A program made the position numbers and the translations under genes. This document shows positions 9,231-17,620 of a stretch of 64,000 bases of DNA, piece after piece. The notes under the pieces are model-generated. The model searched no databases and was not told where the DNA came from. It saw only the letters and a list, made by a program, of their open reading frames with translations. The DNA is from Paenibacillus glycanilyticus (GTDB lineage Bacteria > Bacillota > Bacilli > Paenibacillales > Paenibacillaceae). The stretch covers positions 253,041 through 317,040 of the forward strand of contig NZ_BSSQ01000011.1 in the NCBI RefSeq assembly GCF_030161375.1. The letters run 5' to 3'. Each line of letters opens with the position of its first letter. Position 1 is the stretch's first letter.

Positions 9231-9377
9231 GAGTACACCTCCTTAAGTTTGTGCTGCAAAAAAGTCGGACTTTCTTGCAAGCATGCGCTTAGAGTTTGCT
9301 TTAGCTATTAGCTGCATAGTTAGCACAAGCCGTAAATAAAAGACTTTGGTCAAGCCTGCACAAAAACATACTTGATT

Positions 9378-9406
9378 ATCGTATCACAATTGTCGTGTAT
9401 CAGCAA
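9378..9406 (-). promoter_or_regulatory. Probable sigma-A promoter of rpmB
   Basis: On the minus strand TTGCTG (9401-9406) is followed after exactly 17 bases by TACGAT (9378-9383). The spacing is ideal and each box has two mismatches to consensus. It would give a leader of about 140 bases. The region 9231-9527 otherwise contains a TATAAT at 9460-9465 on the plus strand, possibly for asp23, without a good -35 box. Confidence 0.4.
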
Positions 9407-9527
9407 CTTAAAAGTAAATGAAATGATGGATTTTGTCATCGTTTTTGCCTGTACCCTTCTATAATGTGACGGTTTATAGTACAATAATCCTTAGTCCATA
9501 TTATTTACGGTAAAGGAGTGTATTCCC

Positions 9528-9887
9528 ATACCACTGCAAATTAAGAACGAGCTTGGACAGATAATTGTAAATGATGACTGCCTTGCAGTGATTGCAGGCT
9601 CTGCAGCCATGGATTGTTATGGGCTTGTCGGAATGGCTTCCCGCAAACAGCTTAAAGATGGCATCGCTGAGTTGCTCGGCAGAGAGAACATGTCGAAGGG
9701 CGTCGAGGTACGACGGGAGAATGACGAGCTTCATATCGAGTTGCATATTATCGTAAGCTACGGCACGAAAATTTCCGAAGTAGCGCATAATATACAAAAC
9801 AAAGTTAAATACGTCCTAAATGATGTAATTGGTCTGCAAGTGGACCAGGTCCATATATTTGTTCAAGACGTAAGGGTATCTACTTAG
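9528..9887 (+). CDS. Asp23/Gls24 family envelope-stress protein (YloU-like), apparent ATA start
   Basis: The 119-residue Asp23/DUF322 protein is small and soluble; family members associate with the membrane and envelope stress, and the YloU group sits next to fakA. The conserved core GSAAMDCYGLVGMASRKQ and IIVSYGTKISEVAHN is present. The family N-terminus PLQIKNELGQI is encoded from 9531 on, directly after ATA at 9528. Between the in-frame stop at 9492 and the GTG at 9588 there is no ATG, GTG or TTG, and AAGGAG at 9513-9518 lies 9 bases before the ATA. Starting at the GTG would remove the first 20 conserved residues and leave no ribosome site. CTG at 9534 or ATT at 9522 are the other options. 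Confidence 0.85.
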   Translation: MPLQIKNELGQIIVNDDCLAVIAGSAAMDCYGLVGMASRKQLKDGIAELLGRENMSKGVEVRRENDELHIELHIIVSYGTKISEVAHNIQNKVKYVLNDVIGLQVDQVHIFVQDVRVST

Positions 9888-9904
9888 TCATTGCTTACGA
9901 AGTT

Positions 9905-9926
9905 AGAATTGCTTTTGCAATTCTTT
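9905..9926 (+). terminator. Hairpin between asp23 and fakA (weak terminator or attenuator)
   Basis: AGAATTGC and GCAATTCT form an 8-pair stem around a TTTT loop, followed by TTT. It is AT-rich and only about 15 bases before the fakA start, so it more likely reduces readthrough than blocks it. Confidence 0.35.
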
Positions 9927-9944
9927 TAGGAAGGGGAATTGTCG

Positions 9945-11744
9945 TTGAGTAAGCGCTCCATTAACGGATCTGATTTTACCGCCATGGCACTGCTCGGTGC
10001 GGAATATTTAGAAAGAAATGTAGACCGGGTGAATGCATTAAATGTGTTTCCGGTGCCAGACGGAGATACGGGTACGAACATGAATCTAACGATTGTCTCG
10101 GGGGCTCGCGAACTGCGGAACAAGCCGTCCGCTCATCTGGGTAAGGCTGCTGAAGCATTGTCCAAAGGACTTCTGATGGGAGCAAGGGGCAACTCGGGCG
10201 TAATTTTGTCCCAGTTATTCCGCGGCTTTGCCAAATCGCTCTCTAACCTTGAAGAAGCAGGGACGCTGCAGATTGCCGCCGCATTCCAGAATGGCGTCGA
10301 CATGGCTTACAAAGCGGTCGTAAAGCCGGTAGAAGGTACCATTCTTACCGTAGCGAAAGAAGCGGCCAAACATGCCGTTCAATATGCCCGCAGAACGAGC
10401 GATGTCGTAGAACTGATGCAAGAGATTCATGCGAAGGCGAATGAAGCGCTGCAGCGCACGCCGGATCTGCTGCCGGTATTGAAGCAGGTTGGCGTCGTTG
10501 ATTCCGGCGGACAAGGTCTCGTGTTTATTTACGAGGGCTTTGTTCAGTATTTAACGCATAGCGGTACGATTGACGAGAAAGTATTCGCCTTCCATTCGGA
10601 AGCGGCAGCTCCGGAAGAAGTAGCTGCGCCGTCCAGACCGGCGGTAGCTCTAAAACCATCTGTGCCCGCATCGGCACAATCGAAGCTGGCGACAGAAGAC
10701 ATCGAGTTCCTGTATGATATGGAATTCTTTATCAATCGCAAAATTAGCGGAAAACCTACGACGTTTTTTAATGAATACGCTTTCAAAAAGGCGCTTGAAA
10801 AAGACGGCGATTCGATTCTCGTTATTGCCGACGACGATATTATCAAAGTACATGTCCATTCCCGCAAGCCTGGCGACGTATTGAACCTTGCTATGGCTTA
10901 CGGCGAGCTGACGGACTTCCACATCCTTAACATGCGCGAACAGCATCGTGATCTACTCACGCATGAGGCACCGGCTGCGCCATTTGCTCCACTGCCTGAA
11001 TATGCGCTTACCGGCGATATCTCGTCGACGGAACTGCTTGCTGGACCGGCTGCCCAAGTTGTGGCGCCCGAGCAGCTTCACGAGCTTGCGCCGTTTGGCA
11101 TTGTGGCTGTCGCGCTTGGCGAAGGCATTGCGAACATCTTCCTTAGCAACGAGGTAGACGTCGTATTGTCTGGCGGCCAGACGATGAATCCAAGCACGGA
11201 GGACTTCGTTAACGCGATTGAATCCTTGCCTGCCGGACATATCTTCCTGCTGCCTAACAACAGCAATATTATTCTCGCGGCCGAACAAGCTGCCGAGCTG
11301 AGCGGCCGTCAGGTAACGGTCATTCCGACCAAGACGATCCCGCAGGGGCTTGCGGCGATTCTGGCCTTCAAGGAAGAGGAATCCGCTGAACGCAACGCGG
11401 CATGGATGAAGAGCGCGGCGGAGCAGGTTGTCTCCGGCCAAGTGACGCAAGCGGTACGGAATACGTCCATCGACGGCGTTGATATTCAAGAAGGCGATTA
11501 TATGGGGATCAAAGAGAAGACGATTGTCTCCTCGAAGCCGACTTTGCTCGAGGCTTGTCAGCTGCTGATGTCCGCTATGGCCGAAGAAGGCGGCGAACTC
11601 TTGACGATTCTGACCGGCGAGGACGCCGTGGGATCCGACACGAGAGCTTTGTGCGATTGGATTGAAGAAGCCTTCCCGGATATCGAGATTGAGGTTCATG
11701 ACGGCGGCCAGCCTTTGTATCCTTACTTGTTCGCCATGGAATAG
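9945..11744 (+). CDS. fakA: Fatty acid kinase, ATP-binding subunit (DAK2 domain, YloV/FakA)
   Basis: Phosphorylates fatty acids held by a FakB (DegV) partner, feeding exogenous fatty acids to PlsY. About 599 residues: an N-terminal DhaL/DAK2 kinase domain (about 1-205) with ALNVFPVPDGDTGTNMN that supplies the Asp residues for Mg-ATP, and MGARGNSGVILSQ; a middle domain ending near residue 330; and a C-terminal domain with FLLPNNSNIILAAEQA, typical of FakA. Both possible starts are TTG (9939 and 9945); 9945 is preferred because AGGAAGGGG (9928-9936) is then 8 bases away instead of 2. The next gene is a DegV-family protein, the expected partner. Confidence 0.93.
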   Translation: MSKRSINGSDFTAMALLGAEYLERNVDRVNALNVFPVPDGDTGTNMNLTIVSGARELRNKPSAHLGKAAEALSKGLLMGARGNSGVILSQLFRGFAKSLSNLEEAGTLQIAAAFQNGVDMAYKAVVKPVEGTILTVAKEAAKHAVQYARRTSDVVELMQEIHAKANEALQRTPDLLPVLKQVGVVDSGGQGLVFIYEGFVQYLTHSGTIDEKVFAFHSEAAAPEEVAAPSRPAVALKPSVPASAQSKLATEDIEFLYDMEFFINRKISGKPTTFFNEYAFKKALEKDGDSILVIADDDIIKVHVHSRKPGDVLNLAMAYGELTDFHILNMREQHRDLLTHEAPAAPFAPLPEYALTGDISSTELLAGPAAQVVAPEQLHELAPFGIVAVALGEGIANIFLSNEVDVVLSGGQTMNPSTEDFVNAIESLPAGHIFLLPNNSNIILAAEQAAELSGRQVTVIPTKTIPQGLAAILAFKEEESAERNAAWMKSAAEQVVSGQVTQAVRNTSIDGVDIQEGDYMGIKEKTIVSSKPTLLEACQLLMSAMAEEGGELLTILTGEDAVGSDTRALCDWIEEAFPDIEIEVHDGGQPLYPYLFAME

Positions 11745-11778
11745 GCATTATATGCATGAATAATGTGGGAGGGGACGT

Positions 11779-12633
11779 ATGGGGAGCATACGCATCGTGA
11801 CCGACAGCGCATCGGATATTCCACCCGAGCTGAGACAAGAGCTTGGCATAGAGATGGTTCCGCTGAAAATTCTGTTCGGAGAAGAGACTTACTATGACGC
11901 CGTTACGATCAATACCGAGCAGTTCTTTGAGAAGGTAGCGGCGGCAACGGAAATGCCTACTTCGTCCCAGCCTTCACCGTTGGAGTACCAAGAGGTCTAT
12001 GAACGTATTTTGCAGGAAGACCCGGGGGCATCGATTATTTCCATCCATTTGTCGGGCGCGGTAAGCGGGACTTACCAATCGGCTGTCATTGGCAGTTCGA
12101 TGGTGGACGGTGACCCGGACATTACGGTTATCGATTCCAAAACGGCTTCTTATGCTATCGGCATGCGTGTTGTCGCAGCGGCCAGAATGGCTAGAGAAGG
12201 CGCTTCGAAAGAAGCGATTATGGTCGAGATCGAGCGGATGGAGCGGGAAACGCAGCTGTATTTCCTCGTGGATACGCTCGAATATTTGCAACGGGGCGGA
12301 CGGATCGGCAAAGCTTCCGCTCTTATCGGATCTATTCTTAACATTAAGCCGATTCTGTCGCTCGACAAAGAAGGCATGGTATATGCGGTAGACAAAATGC
12401 GCGGTACAAAAAAAGCAATGGCGCGGATTATGGATTTGCTGAGCGAGTCTTGCGGTCAGGATCCGGTTATTGTGACAATCGCCTGGAACACGAACAAGGA
12501 AGCGGCATTGGAATTCCTGGAGCTTATCAAAAGCCGCTTCAACGTCCAGGGGGTTGAATATGCAACCGTTGGCGCCGTAATCGGAACCCATGTGGGTCCG
12601 GGCACGATGGCTGTGTTTGTGCGCAGAGTGTGA
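11779..12633 (+). CDS. DegV family fatty-acid-binding protein (FakB-like)
   Basis: The 284-residue protein has the DegV signature IRIVTDSASDIP at the N-terminus, TSQPSP for ligand-carboxylate contacts, ISIHLSGAVSGTYQSA, and GTHVGPGTMAVF near the C-terminus. DegV/FakB proteins bind a fatty acid and present it to FakA for phosphorylation. GGGAGGGG precedes the ATG by 5 bases. Being immediately downstream of fakA supports a kinase-carrier pair; in B. subtilis the serine dehydratase genes sit at this place instead. Ligand chain preference cannot be read from the sequence. Confidence 0.9.
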   Translation: MGSIRIVTDSASDIPPELRQELGIEMVPLKILFGEETYYDAVTINTEQFFEKVAAATEMPTSSQPSPLEYQEVYERILQEDPGASIISIHLSGAVSGTYQSAVIGSSMVDGDPDITVIDSKTASYAIGMRVVAAARMAREGASKEAIMVEIERMERETQLYFLVDTLEYLQRGGRIGKASALIGSILNIKPILSLDKEGMVYAVDKMRGTKKAMARIMDLLSESCGQDPVIVTIAWNTNKEAALEFLELIKSRFNVQGVEYATVGAVIGTHVGPGTMAVFVRRV

Positions 12634-12644
12634 GGTAGAGAACA

Positions 12645-14699
12645 ATGACGCTGGAACAATATCCGGTCCGGCAAATTAAAGGCGTGAGCGCTCCTAAGGA
12701 AGAAGAGCTTCACGCCTTTGGCGTTCAGACAGTCGCCGATTTGCTGGACTATTTTCCATTTCGATATGAAGATTATCGCATTCGAGAGCTTGCCGATGCG
12801 AAGGACGGCGATAAGGTAACGGTGCAAGGGACAATCCGCGGGAACGGGATTTTGCAGCGTTACGGCAAAAACAAATCGCGCCTCACCTGTAAGATAGAGG
12901 TGGAGCACATGCTGGTGACGGCGGTGTGGTTCAACCGCCAGTTTCTGCAAAACCAGCTAGTGCCCGGCCGTGAAATCGTGCTTACGGGCAAATGGGAGCA
13001 GCAACGCCTGCAGATGACCGTGTCGGAGTCCGAATTTGCGGACAAGGCGTCCGGTATGGTGAGGTCCGGTTCGCTGCAGCCGGTCTACTCGGTAGGCGGA
13101 GGCATAACGCAGGCCTGGATGCGCAAAACGATCAAGCAGGCGCTTCTTCAGTATGGCGCCATGATTGAGGAAGTGCTGCCGCATGAGCTTGTTGAGCGTC
13201 ATCGGCTGATGCCAAGACGCGACGCGGTACAGCGGATTCACGATCCGGGAGAAGTGAAGGAAGGGCTGGAGGCTCGCCGGCGGATGGTGTACGAGGAGTT
13301 GTTCCTCTTCCAGCTGAAGCTTCAGGCTTATCGCTCCTTAACGCGCAGCCGCGGGGACGGGATTGTTCATCAGGTGAACGGAGAGACTATCCGGAACTTT
13401 GCCGCTACGCTTCCTTTTGAACTGACGGACGGACAGAAGAAAGTGGTTAACGAGATTATGTCGGACATGCGCCAGCCTGCTGCGATGAACCGTCTGCTTC
13501 AAGGCGACGTGGGATCCGGCAAGACGGTGGTTGCGGCTATCGCGCTCTATTGCACGATCAAAGCGGGGCATCAAGGGGCGCTAATGGTGCCAACGGAAAT
13601 TCTCGCGGAGCAGCATTTGCGTTCGCTGCAGAAGTTGTTTGCGGATACGGGGATTGAGGTTGGGCTGCTTACCGGCAGCCTGACGGAGAAGAAAAGGCGC
13701 GATGTGCTCGCGGGACTACAAATGGGCATGATCGATATTATTGTAGGCACGCATGCGCTTATCCAGGATGATGTCTTCTTCCGTAGCTTAGGTCTTGTAG
13801 TAACCGATGAACAGCACCGGTTCGGCGTGAATCAGCGGAGCGTTTTGCGTCGCAAAGGGATGAATCCCGATGTCTTGACGATGACGGCTACCCCAATCCC
13901 GAGAACGTTAGCCATTACGGCTTTCGGAGATATGGATGTCTCCACGATCAAAGAGCGTCCGCATGGACGGAAGCCGATTAAGACCTATTGGGTCAAGCAT
14001 GGCATGATGGACCGCGTGCTTGGTTTCATCCGGCGCGAGGTTGGCGAAGGGCGGCAGGCGTACGTGATTTGTCCGCTGATCGAGGAATCGGACAAGCTGG
14101 ACGTGCAAAATGCGATTGATCTGTACGTGCAGATGCAGCAGGCTTTTCCGGATATGAAGGTAGATCTTCTGCACGGAAGGCTATCGGCCTCGGAGAAGGA
14201 TGAAGTTATGCGCGGCTTTGGCGCTAACGAGACGCAGCTGCTAGTGGCGACGACGGTCGTGGAGGTTGGAGTAGACGTGCCGAATGCCACGCTGATGATC
14301 ATTATGGACGCGGAGCGGTTCGGTTTGTCTCAGCTGCATCAGCTGCGCGGGCGCGTCGGCCGGGGGGCGCATCAGTCGTTTTGCGTGCTCGTGGCGGATC
14401 CGAAGTCGGAGAACGGCCGTGAGCGGATGAAGGTCATGACGGAGACCGATGACGGCTTCGAAGTGTCGCGCCGCGACTTGGAGCTTCGGGGGCCCGGGGA
14501 TTTCTTCGGAACGAAGCAAAGCGGCTTGCCGGAGTTCAAGGTCGCCGACATGGCGGCGGATTACGAGATGCTGGAGCTGGCCCGCGATGATGCGGCGGAA
14601 CTGGCCAGGCGGGAAGATTTCTGGACGAATCCCGCGTTTGAACGGGTGCGTGTCCAACTGCTGAAGGATCAAATTTTTAAAGGGGAACAGCTCGACTAA
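12645..14699 (+). CDS. recG: ATP-dependent DNA helicase RecG
   Basis: Branch-migrating helicase that regresses stalled forks and processes recombination intermediates. The 684 residues include the wedge/OB domain (about 55-145), helicase domain 1 with Walker A GDVGSGKTV, DEQH box in VTDEQHRFG and motif III TATPIPRTLA, and domain 2 with VVEVGVDVPNA and QLRGRVGRG, followed by the TRG-type motif region RRDLELRGPGDFFG that couples translocation to ATP hydrolysis. It starts 11 bases after the DegV gene, behind GTGAGGTAGAG, so it may be part of that operon. Confidence 0.97.
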   Translation: MTLEQYPVRQIKGVSAPKEEELHAFGVQTVADLLDYFPFRYEDYRIRELADAKDGDKVTVQGTIRGNGILQRYGKNKSRLTCKIEVEHMLVTAVWFNRQFLQNQLVPGREIVLTGKWEQQRLQMTVSESEFADKASGMVRSGSLQPVYSVGGGITQAWMRKTIKQALLQYGAMIEEVLPHELVERHRLMPRRDAVQRIHDPGEVKEGLEARRRMVYEELFLFQLKLQAYRSLTRSRGDGIVHQVNGETIRNFAATLPFELTDGQKKVVNEIMSDMRQPAAMNRLLQGDVGSGKTVVAAIALYCTIKAGHQGALMVPTEILAEQHLRSLQKLFADTGIEVGLLTGSLTEKKRRDVLAGLQMGMIDIIVGTHALIQDDVFFRSLGLVVTDEQHRFGVNQRSVLRRKGMNPDVLTMTATPIPRTLAITAFGDMDVSTIKERPHGRKPIKTYWVKHGMMDRVLGFIRREVGEGRQAYVICPLIEESDKLDVQNAIDLYVQMQQAFPDMKVDLLHGRLSASEKDEVMRGFGANETQLLVATTVVEVGVDVPNATLMIIMDAERFGLSQLHQLRGRVGRGAHQSFCVLVADPKSENGRERMKVMTETDDGFEVSRRDLELRGPGDFFGTKQSGLPEFKVADMAADYEMLELARDDAAELARREDFWTNPAFERVRVQLLKDQIFKGEQLD

Positions 14700-14775
14700 G
14701 CAATATCTCACCTCTTGCGGCATATAGTTAAACGATCGAATCATCATCGGAATGCCGGATGGAGGTGTCAGGCGA

Positions 14776-15063
14776 GTGAGTTACCAAAAGTACGGCATTC
14801 GGCCGCAATTGGTCGAACGCGTCAAATTCAAATTGAAAAATCCGGTCGTCAAAGACCGGATACGGCTGTTGCTGGGCAATGTCACGAAATATGATCTGCA
14901 GGACCGGGTAAAGGTGCGGAAGCTGGTGAAATCAGCGACGTCTATTTTACAGGAACCGATGACGGATATTCAGGAAGAACAGATTATTGATTTTGTCCTT
15001 GCGCAAAAAATAGATCCAAACAACACCTTCCATTTGCTGAAGCTTTGGGGGATGTTCCGCTGA
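14776..15063 (+). CDS. Stage VI sporulation protein F family protein
   Basis: The 95-residue basic helical protein starts MSYQKYGIRPQLVERVK and ends AQKIDPNNTFHLLKLWGMFR. It resembles the SpoVIF family, a small sporulation-specific transcription-related factor of spore formers (family knowledge; B. subtilis YjcC). GTG at 14776 is chosen because GGAGGTG (14761-14767) sits 8 bases upstream; an in-frame ATG at 14752 would add 8 residues and has no ribosome site. It is monocistronic-looking, 76 bases after recG, and ends in a terminator that overlaps its stop codon. Confidence 0.75.
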   Translation: MSYQKYGIRPQLVERVKFKLKNPVVKDRIRLLLGNVTKYDLQDRVKVRKLVKSATSILQEPMTDIQEEQIIDFVLAQKIDPNNTFHLLKLWGMFR

Positions 15064-15088
15064 CCGCTTGCGGTCGGCTTTTTTTTTA
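15062..15088 (+). terminator. Rho-independent terminator after the SpoVIF-like gene
   Basis: GACCGC (15062-15067) and GCGGTC (15070-15075) pair around a two-base TT gap, followed by GGC and a run of ten T. It begins inside the stop codon of the upstream gene. Confidence 0.8.
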
Positions 15089-15260
15089 TTGGTCTGGGGA
15101 AGACGCCTGCTGCCTACGCTGGAGGTTATACAGCAAATTGGTGCGTTTAGGCCGATGAGTGGAGGCTACGTTGGATTTCACGAAATCCTGACGTTTGAAC
15201 AAAAATAAGGAGGATCGAGGGATAGTTACTGTAACGAATCCAATCTAGTACGGAGGAGCC

Positions 15261-15300
15261 TGCCACGGTGGCATTGTACACTGGATGATATCCAGCGTAC
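15261..15300. other. Two adjacent inverted repeats, possible structured element
   Basis: TGCCAC-G-GTGGCA (15261-15273) is followed two bases later by GTAC-A-CTGGAT-GAT-ATCCAG-C-GTAC (15276-15300), an 11-pair stem with one mismatch. A shorter GTTAC-T-GTAAC palindrome lies near 15220. Neither is followed by a T run on either strand, so they are not ordinary terminators. The 228-base gap 15089-15316 holds no gene that I can support. Confidence 0.35.
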
Positions 15301-15316
15301 GGCGCCCACTATAGTT

Positions 15317-16015
15317 CTACCACAGATGAAGCTGGCCTCCGGGTGTTATCGGTTCAATGCATTCGGCGGTGTCGTTCTTGACGCTCCCGACGACCGAGGA
15401 TACGGGGTATGCTTCGAGCTCTTCCGCTGCAAACGGATGGAAAAGACGCTGCAAGGCCTGCGGGTCTTGTACGTTACGATCAAGCCAGAAGGGCTCGTCC
15501 TCCTCACGCAAAATGACCGGCATCCGGTCATGAATCGGAGCCATCAATTCGTTTGGCGAGGTTGTCATAATGGTACAGGTGCTGACCGTTGTTGTGCCGT
15601 CCGGCGCGAGCCATGACTCATACAGACCTGCCATGCTGAAGATCGAGCGGTCTTTGCGCACAATGCGCATCGGCTGCTTGCTACTGCCTTCCTTTTTCCA
15701 TTCATAAAAGCCGTCTGCCGGGATCAAGCAACGTTTCTTGCGGAGCGGCGTCTTGAAAGCCGGCTTCTCGGCGGCCGTCTCGGAGCGGGCGTTCAGCATT
15801 TTATTACCGATCTTAGGATCCTCCGCCCATGGCGGAATCAAGCCCCATTGCAGTTCGCCGAGCCGGTTGCGCTCTCCGTCGCTAATGATGGCAAGAACCT
15901 GTTGCCCGGGCGCTACGTTATATTTGGGACGGTGGTAGGGTACCTTCGTCTCCCCGATCATATAACGGATCATCAGCTCCTCCAGCGATACGGTGATGGT
16001 GTATCTTCCGCACAT
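15317..16015 (-). CDS. SRAP-domain (HMCES/YedK family) abasic-site protein
   Basis: Forms a stable thiazolidine crosslink to abasic sites in single-stranded DNA, protecting them. The 232-residue protein begins MCGRYTITVSLEEL, so Cys2 becomes the N-terminal catalytic residue after Met removal. Other family residues are visible: NVAPGQ (Asn), DGFYEWKK (active-site Glu), and IHDRMPVIL (His). The start at 16015 is fixed by the obligatory Met-Cys-Gly and by GTAGGAGGAC upstream; an in-frame extension up to 16168 is ignored. The gene is convergent with the SpoVIF-like gene and divergent from the next ORF. Confidence 0.93.
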   Translation of the reverse strand: MCGRYTITVSLEELMIRYMIGETKVPYHRPKYNVAPGQQVLAIISDGERNRLGELQWGLIPPWAEDPKIGNKMLNARSETAAEKPAFKTPLRKKRCLIPADGFYEWKKEGSSKQPMRIVRKDRSIFSMAGLYESWLAPDGTTTVSTCTIMTTSPNELMAPIHDRMPVILREEDEPFWLDRNVQDPQALQRLFHPFAAEELEAYPVSSVVGSVKNDTAECIEPITPGGQLHLW

Positions 16016-16202
16016 GGTGAGTCCTCCTACAAAGTTTTTTGGATTATTTGAGTATTGTGAAACAAAAACACAGCTCCAAAAAACTTTGCATCGAAAGCAT
16101 ACGCTTAAAGTTTTTTGATTGAAGCGAGTTTTGCTTCTATTATGCATGAATAGGCGGTCAGACGGCAAATACTTGTGTTACCAGGACGAAGGAGGGCGGT
16201 CG

Positions 16203-17573
16203 ATGCATAGTAGCGGGAAGAGGCGCGGCCGCTCCGGTTTTCGATTCGGCAAGATCAAGCAGCTCTTCTTGCTGCCGGCTGCCGCATGGGATTATGCGGT
16301 AGGCAAATGGCATGGCATGGAGGCTTCGCAGGAAATGCTCGCCGAGGCCGCTCCGCTGCAGTTAGAGAAGGATGCCATTGCCGAATTGTCGGCGGCATGG
16401 CTGGTGTTGGAGCGACAGTCCGCGGGGGCGGGGGTGAGCCAGGGAGACGGCCATGCCACAAAAACGACTGCGGGAAGCGGGTATATGGCAGGAGCGAGCT
16501 GGAACGGTAGCGGAAGCGGAAGTCAAGCTGAACAACCGTTAATCGAACGCATTATTGCAGAGACAGCCCGCCATAACCGTAATAACGTGACTCGCACGGA
16601 AGCCTACCGGCAGATGTATCTGCGCCATTCGGAGCTGCATTGGTCCATGTTGGCCCATCTTGTCTCCCGAAATGGCGGCTGGAATATGACCGATCTGGCA
16701 GGGGAATGGCTGCCGCAGCTGCTTACGGGCGATAAGCGCCGGTCGGTTTTTCTGCTTCTGGAGCATGCGAACTCGTTTATATTTGCCGATGCTTATCCGC
16801 AGCTGCTCTTGTATGAAGAAAGTCTCCGAGTACAGCGGCCACTGTTCCATTTGCTGCCGGCCTTTGGCGTGACGCGGTTTATGAGGCCGGTATGGGAACA
16901 GTTCTGGAGAGAGCGTGACCCTGTGCCGCTTACGGTTGCGCTTATTGTGAATGAGCAGCATTTCATTGAAGAGCGGGTTGTGCAAGACGAGTATTTTCGC
17001 AAAGAAGTAATCGATACCTTCTTCTTCGGGATGCAGTCGCTGCTGCAGCTGAACGCGGTTATGTTCCCGTACCATACGGATGGTCAGTTGCGGCTGGCAG
17101 GGCTGATCATGGAGCATTTCGACGATTTGTCGGAACGAATCGAGTTCGGCAAATGTTTGTATGCGATTTTGTTTGGCGTGCCGCGCGTGCGCGAAGGGAC
17201 GTTGCAGTTCGTAGCGAAGATGCGCCATACCGGCTCCAGGGCGGACTATGTGCCGCATCTCTTTACGCGAGTTCGTCGCGACTTGCCAACAACGCTGTAC
17301 AAGGAGCGTCTGCTCGGCGGCAAGTTGCTGCCCGGGGCTATGCCTCTCTACAGCCCGGAGCTCCGCGATGCATGGGCGGATCAGCAGCTTGAGAAGGCGA
17401 AGCGGGAAGACTGGTTCCGCTCGGCCGCGGACATCGCGCCTTATTTCCGCAAGCTGAAGCTGCCGCGCAGCTTCGAGCTGACGAATGAATATAGCCTCTT
17501 GCTCAACAAGATTGAACTGGCCGTACTTGCTGCCCAGCAGCTTAGGCTCGATGAACTCGGCAAGCAGAAATAA
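16203..17573 (+). CDS. Unknown soluble protein, 456 aa
   Basis: I do not recognise a family. The protein starts with a basic stretch (MHSSGKRRGRSGFRFGKIK), has a Gly/Ser/Ala-rich low-complexity part at about residues 78-105, then a long, mostly helical body rich in Leu, Phe, Trp and Arg, with many aromatic positions (for example RHSELHWSMLAHLVSRNGGW). No signal peptide or clear membrane helix is seen. ATG 16203 is preferred because GAAGGAGGGCGG lies just upstream; an in-frame start at 16119 has no ribosome site. Base composition matches the core genes, so it is probably a lineage-specific resident gene, not an island gene. The hairpin overlapping its stop mainly serves the opposite strand. 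Confidence 0.75.
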   Translation: MHSSGKRRGRSGFRFGKIKQLFLLPAAAWDYAVGKWHGMEASQEMLAEAAPLQLEKDAIAELSAAWLVLERQSAGAGVSQGDGHATKTTAGSGYMAGASWNGSGSGSQAEQPLIERIIAETARHNRNNVTRTEAYRQMYLRHSELHWSMLAHLVSRNGGWNMTDLAGEWLPQLLTGDKRRSVFLLLEHANSFIFADAYPQLLLYEESLRVQRPLFHLLPAFGVTRFMRPVWEQFWRERDPVPLTVALIVNEQHFIEERVVQDEYFRKEVIDTFFFGMQSLLQLNAVMFPYHTDGQLRLAGLIMEHFDDLSERIEFGKCLYAILFGVPRVREGTLQFVAKMRHTGSRADYVPHLFTRVRRDLPTTLYKERLLGGKLLPGAMPLYSPELRDAWADQQLEKAKREDWFRSAADIAPYFRKLKLPRSFELTNEYSLLLNKIELAVLAAQQLRLDELGKQK

Positions 17574-17607
17574 AAAGCACCGCCCCGTACGCCAGCGGGC
17601 GGTGCTT
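17571..17607 (-). terminator. Terminator of the YolD-like/polymerase operon
   Basis: AAGCACCGCC (17575-17584) pairs with GGCGGTGCTT (17598-17607). On the minus strand the stem is followed by TTTTTA, so it ends the minus-strand operon. On the plus strand there is no T run, but the stem overlaps the stop codon of the 456-aa ORF. Confidence 0.7.
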
Positions 17608-17620
17608 GCCGGAAAGAAGG

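Noticed and set aside
9024..9311. 95-aa plus-strand ORF over rpmB
   Set aside because: Antisense to the fully recognisable L28 gene and its ribosome site.
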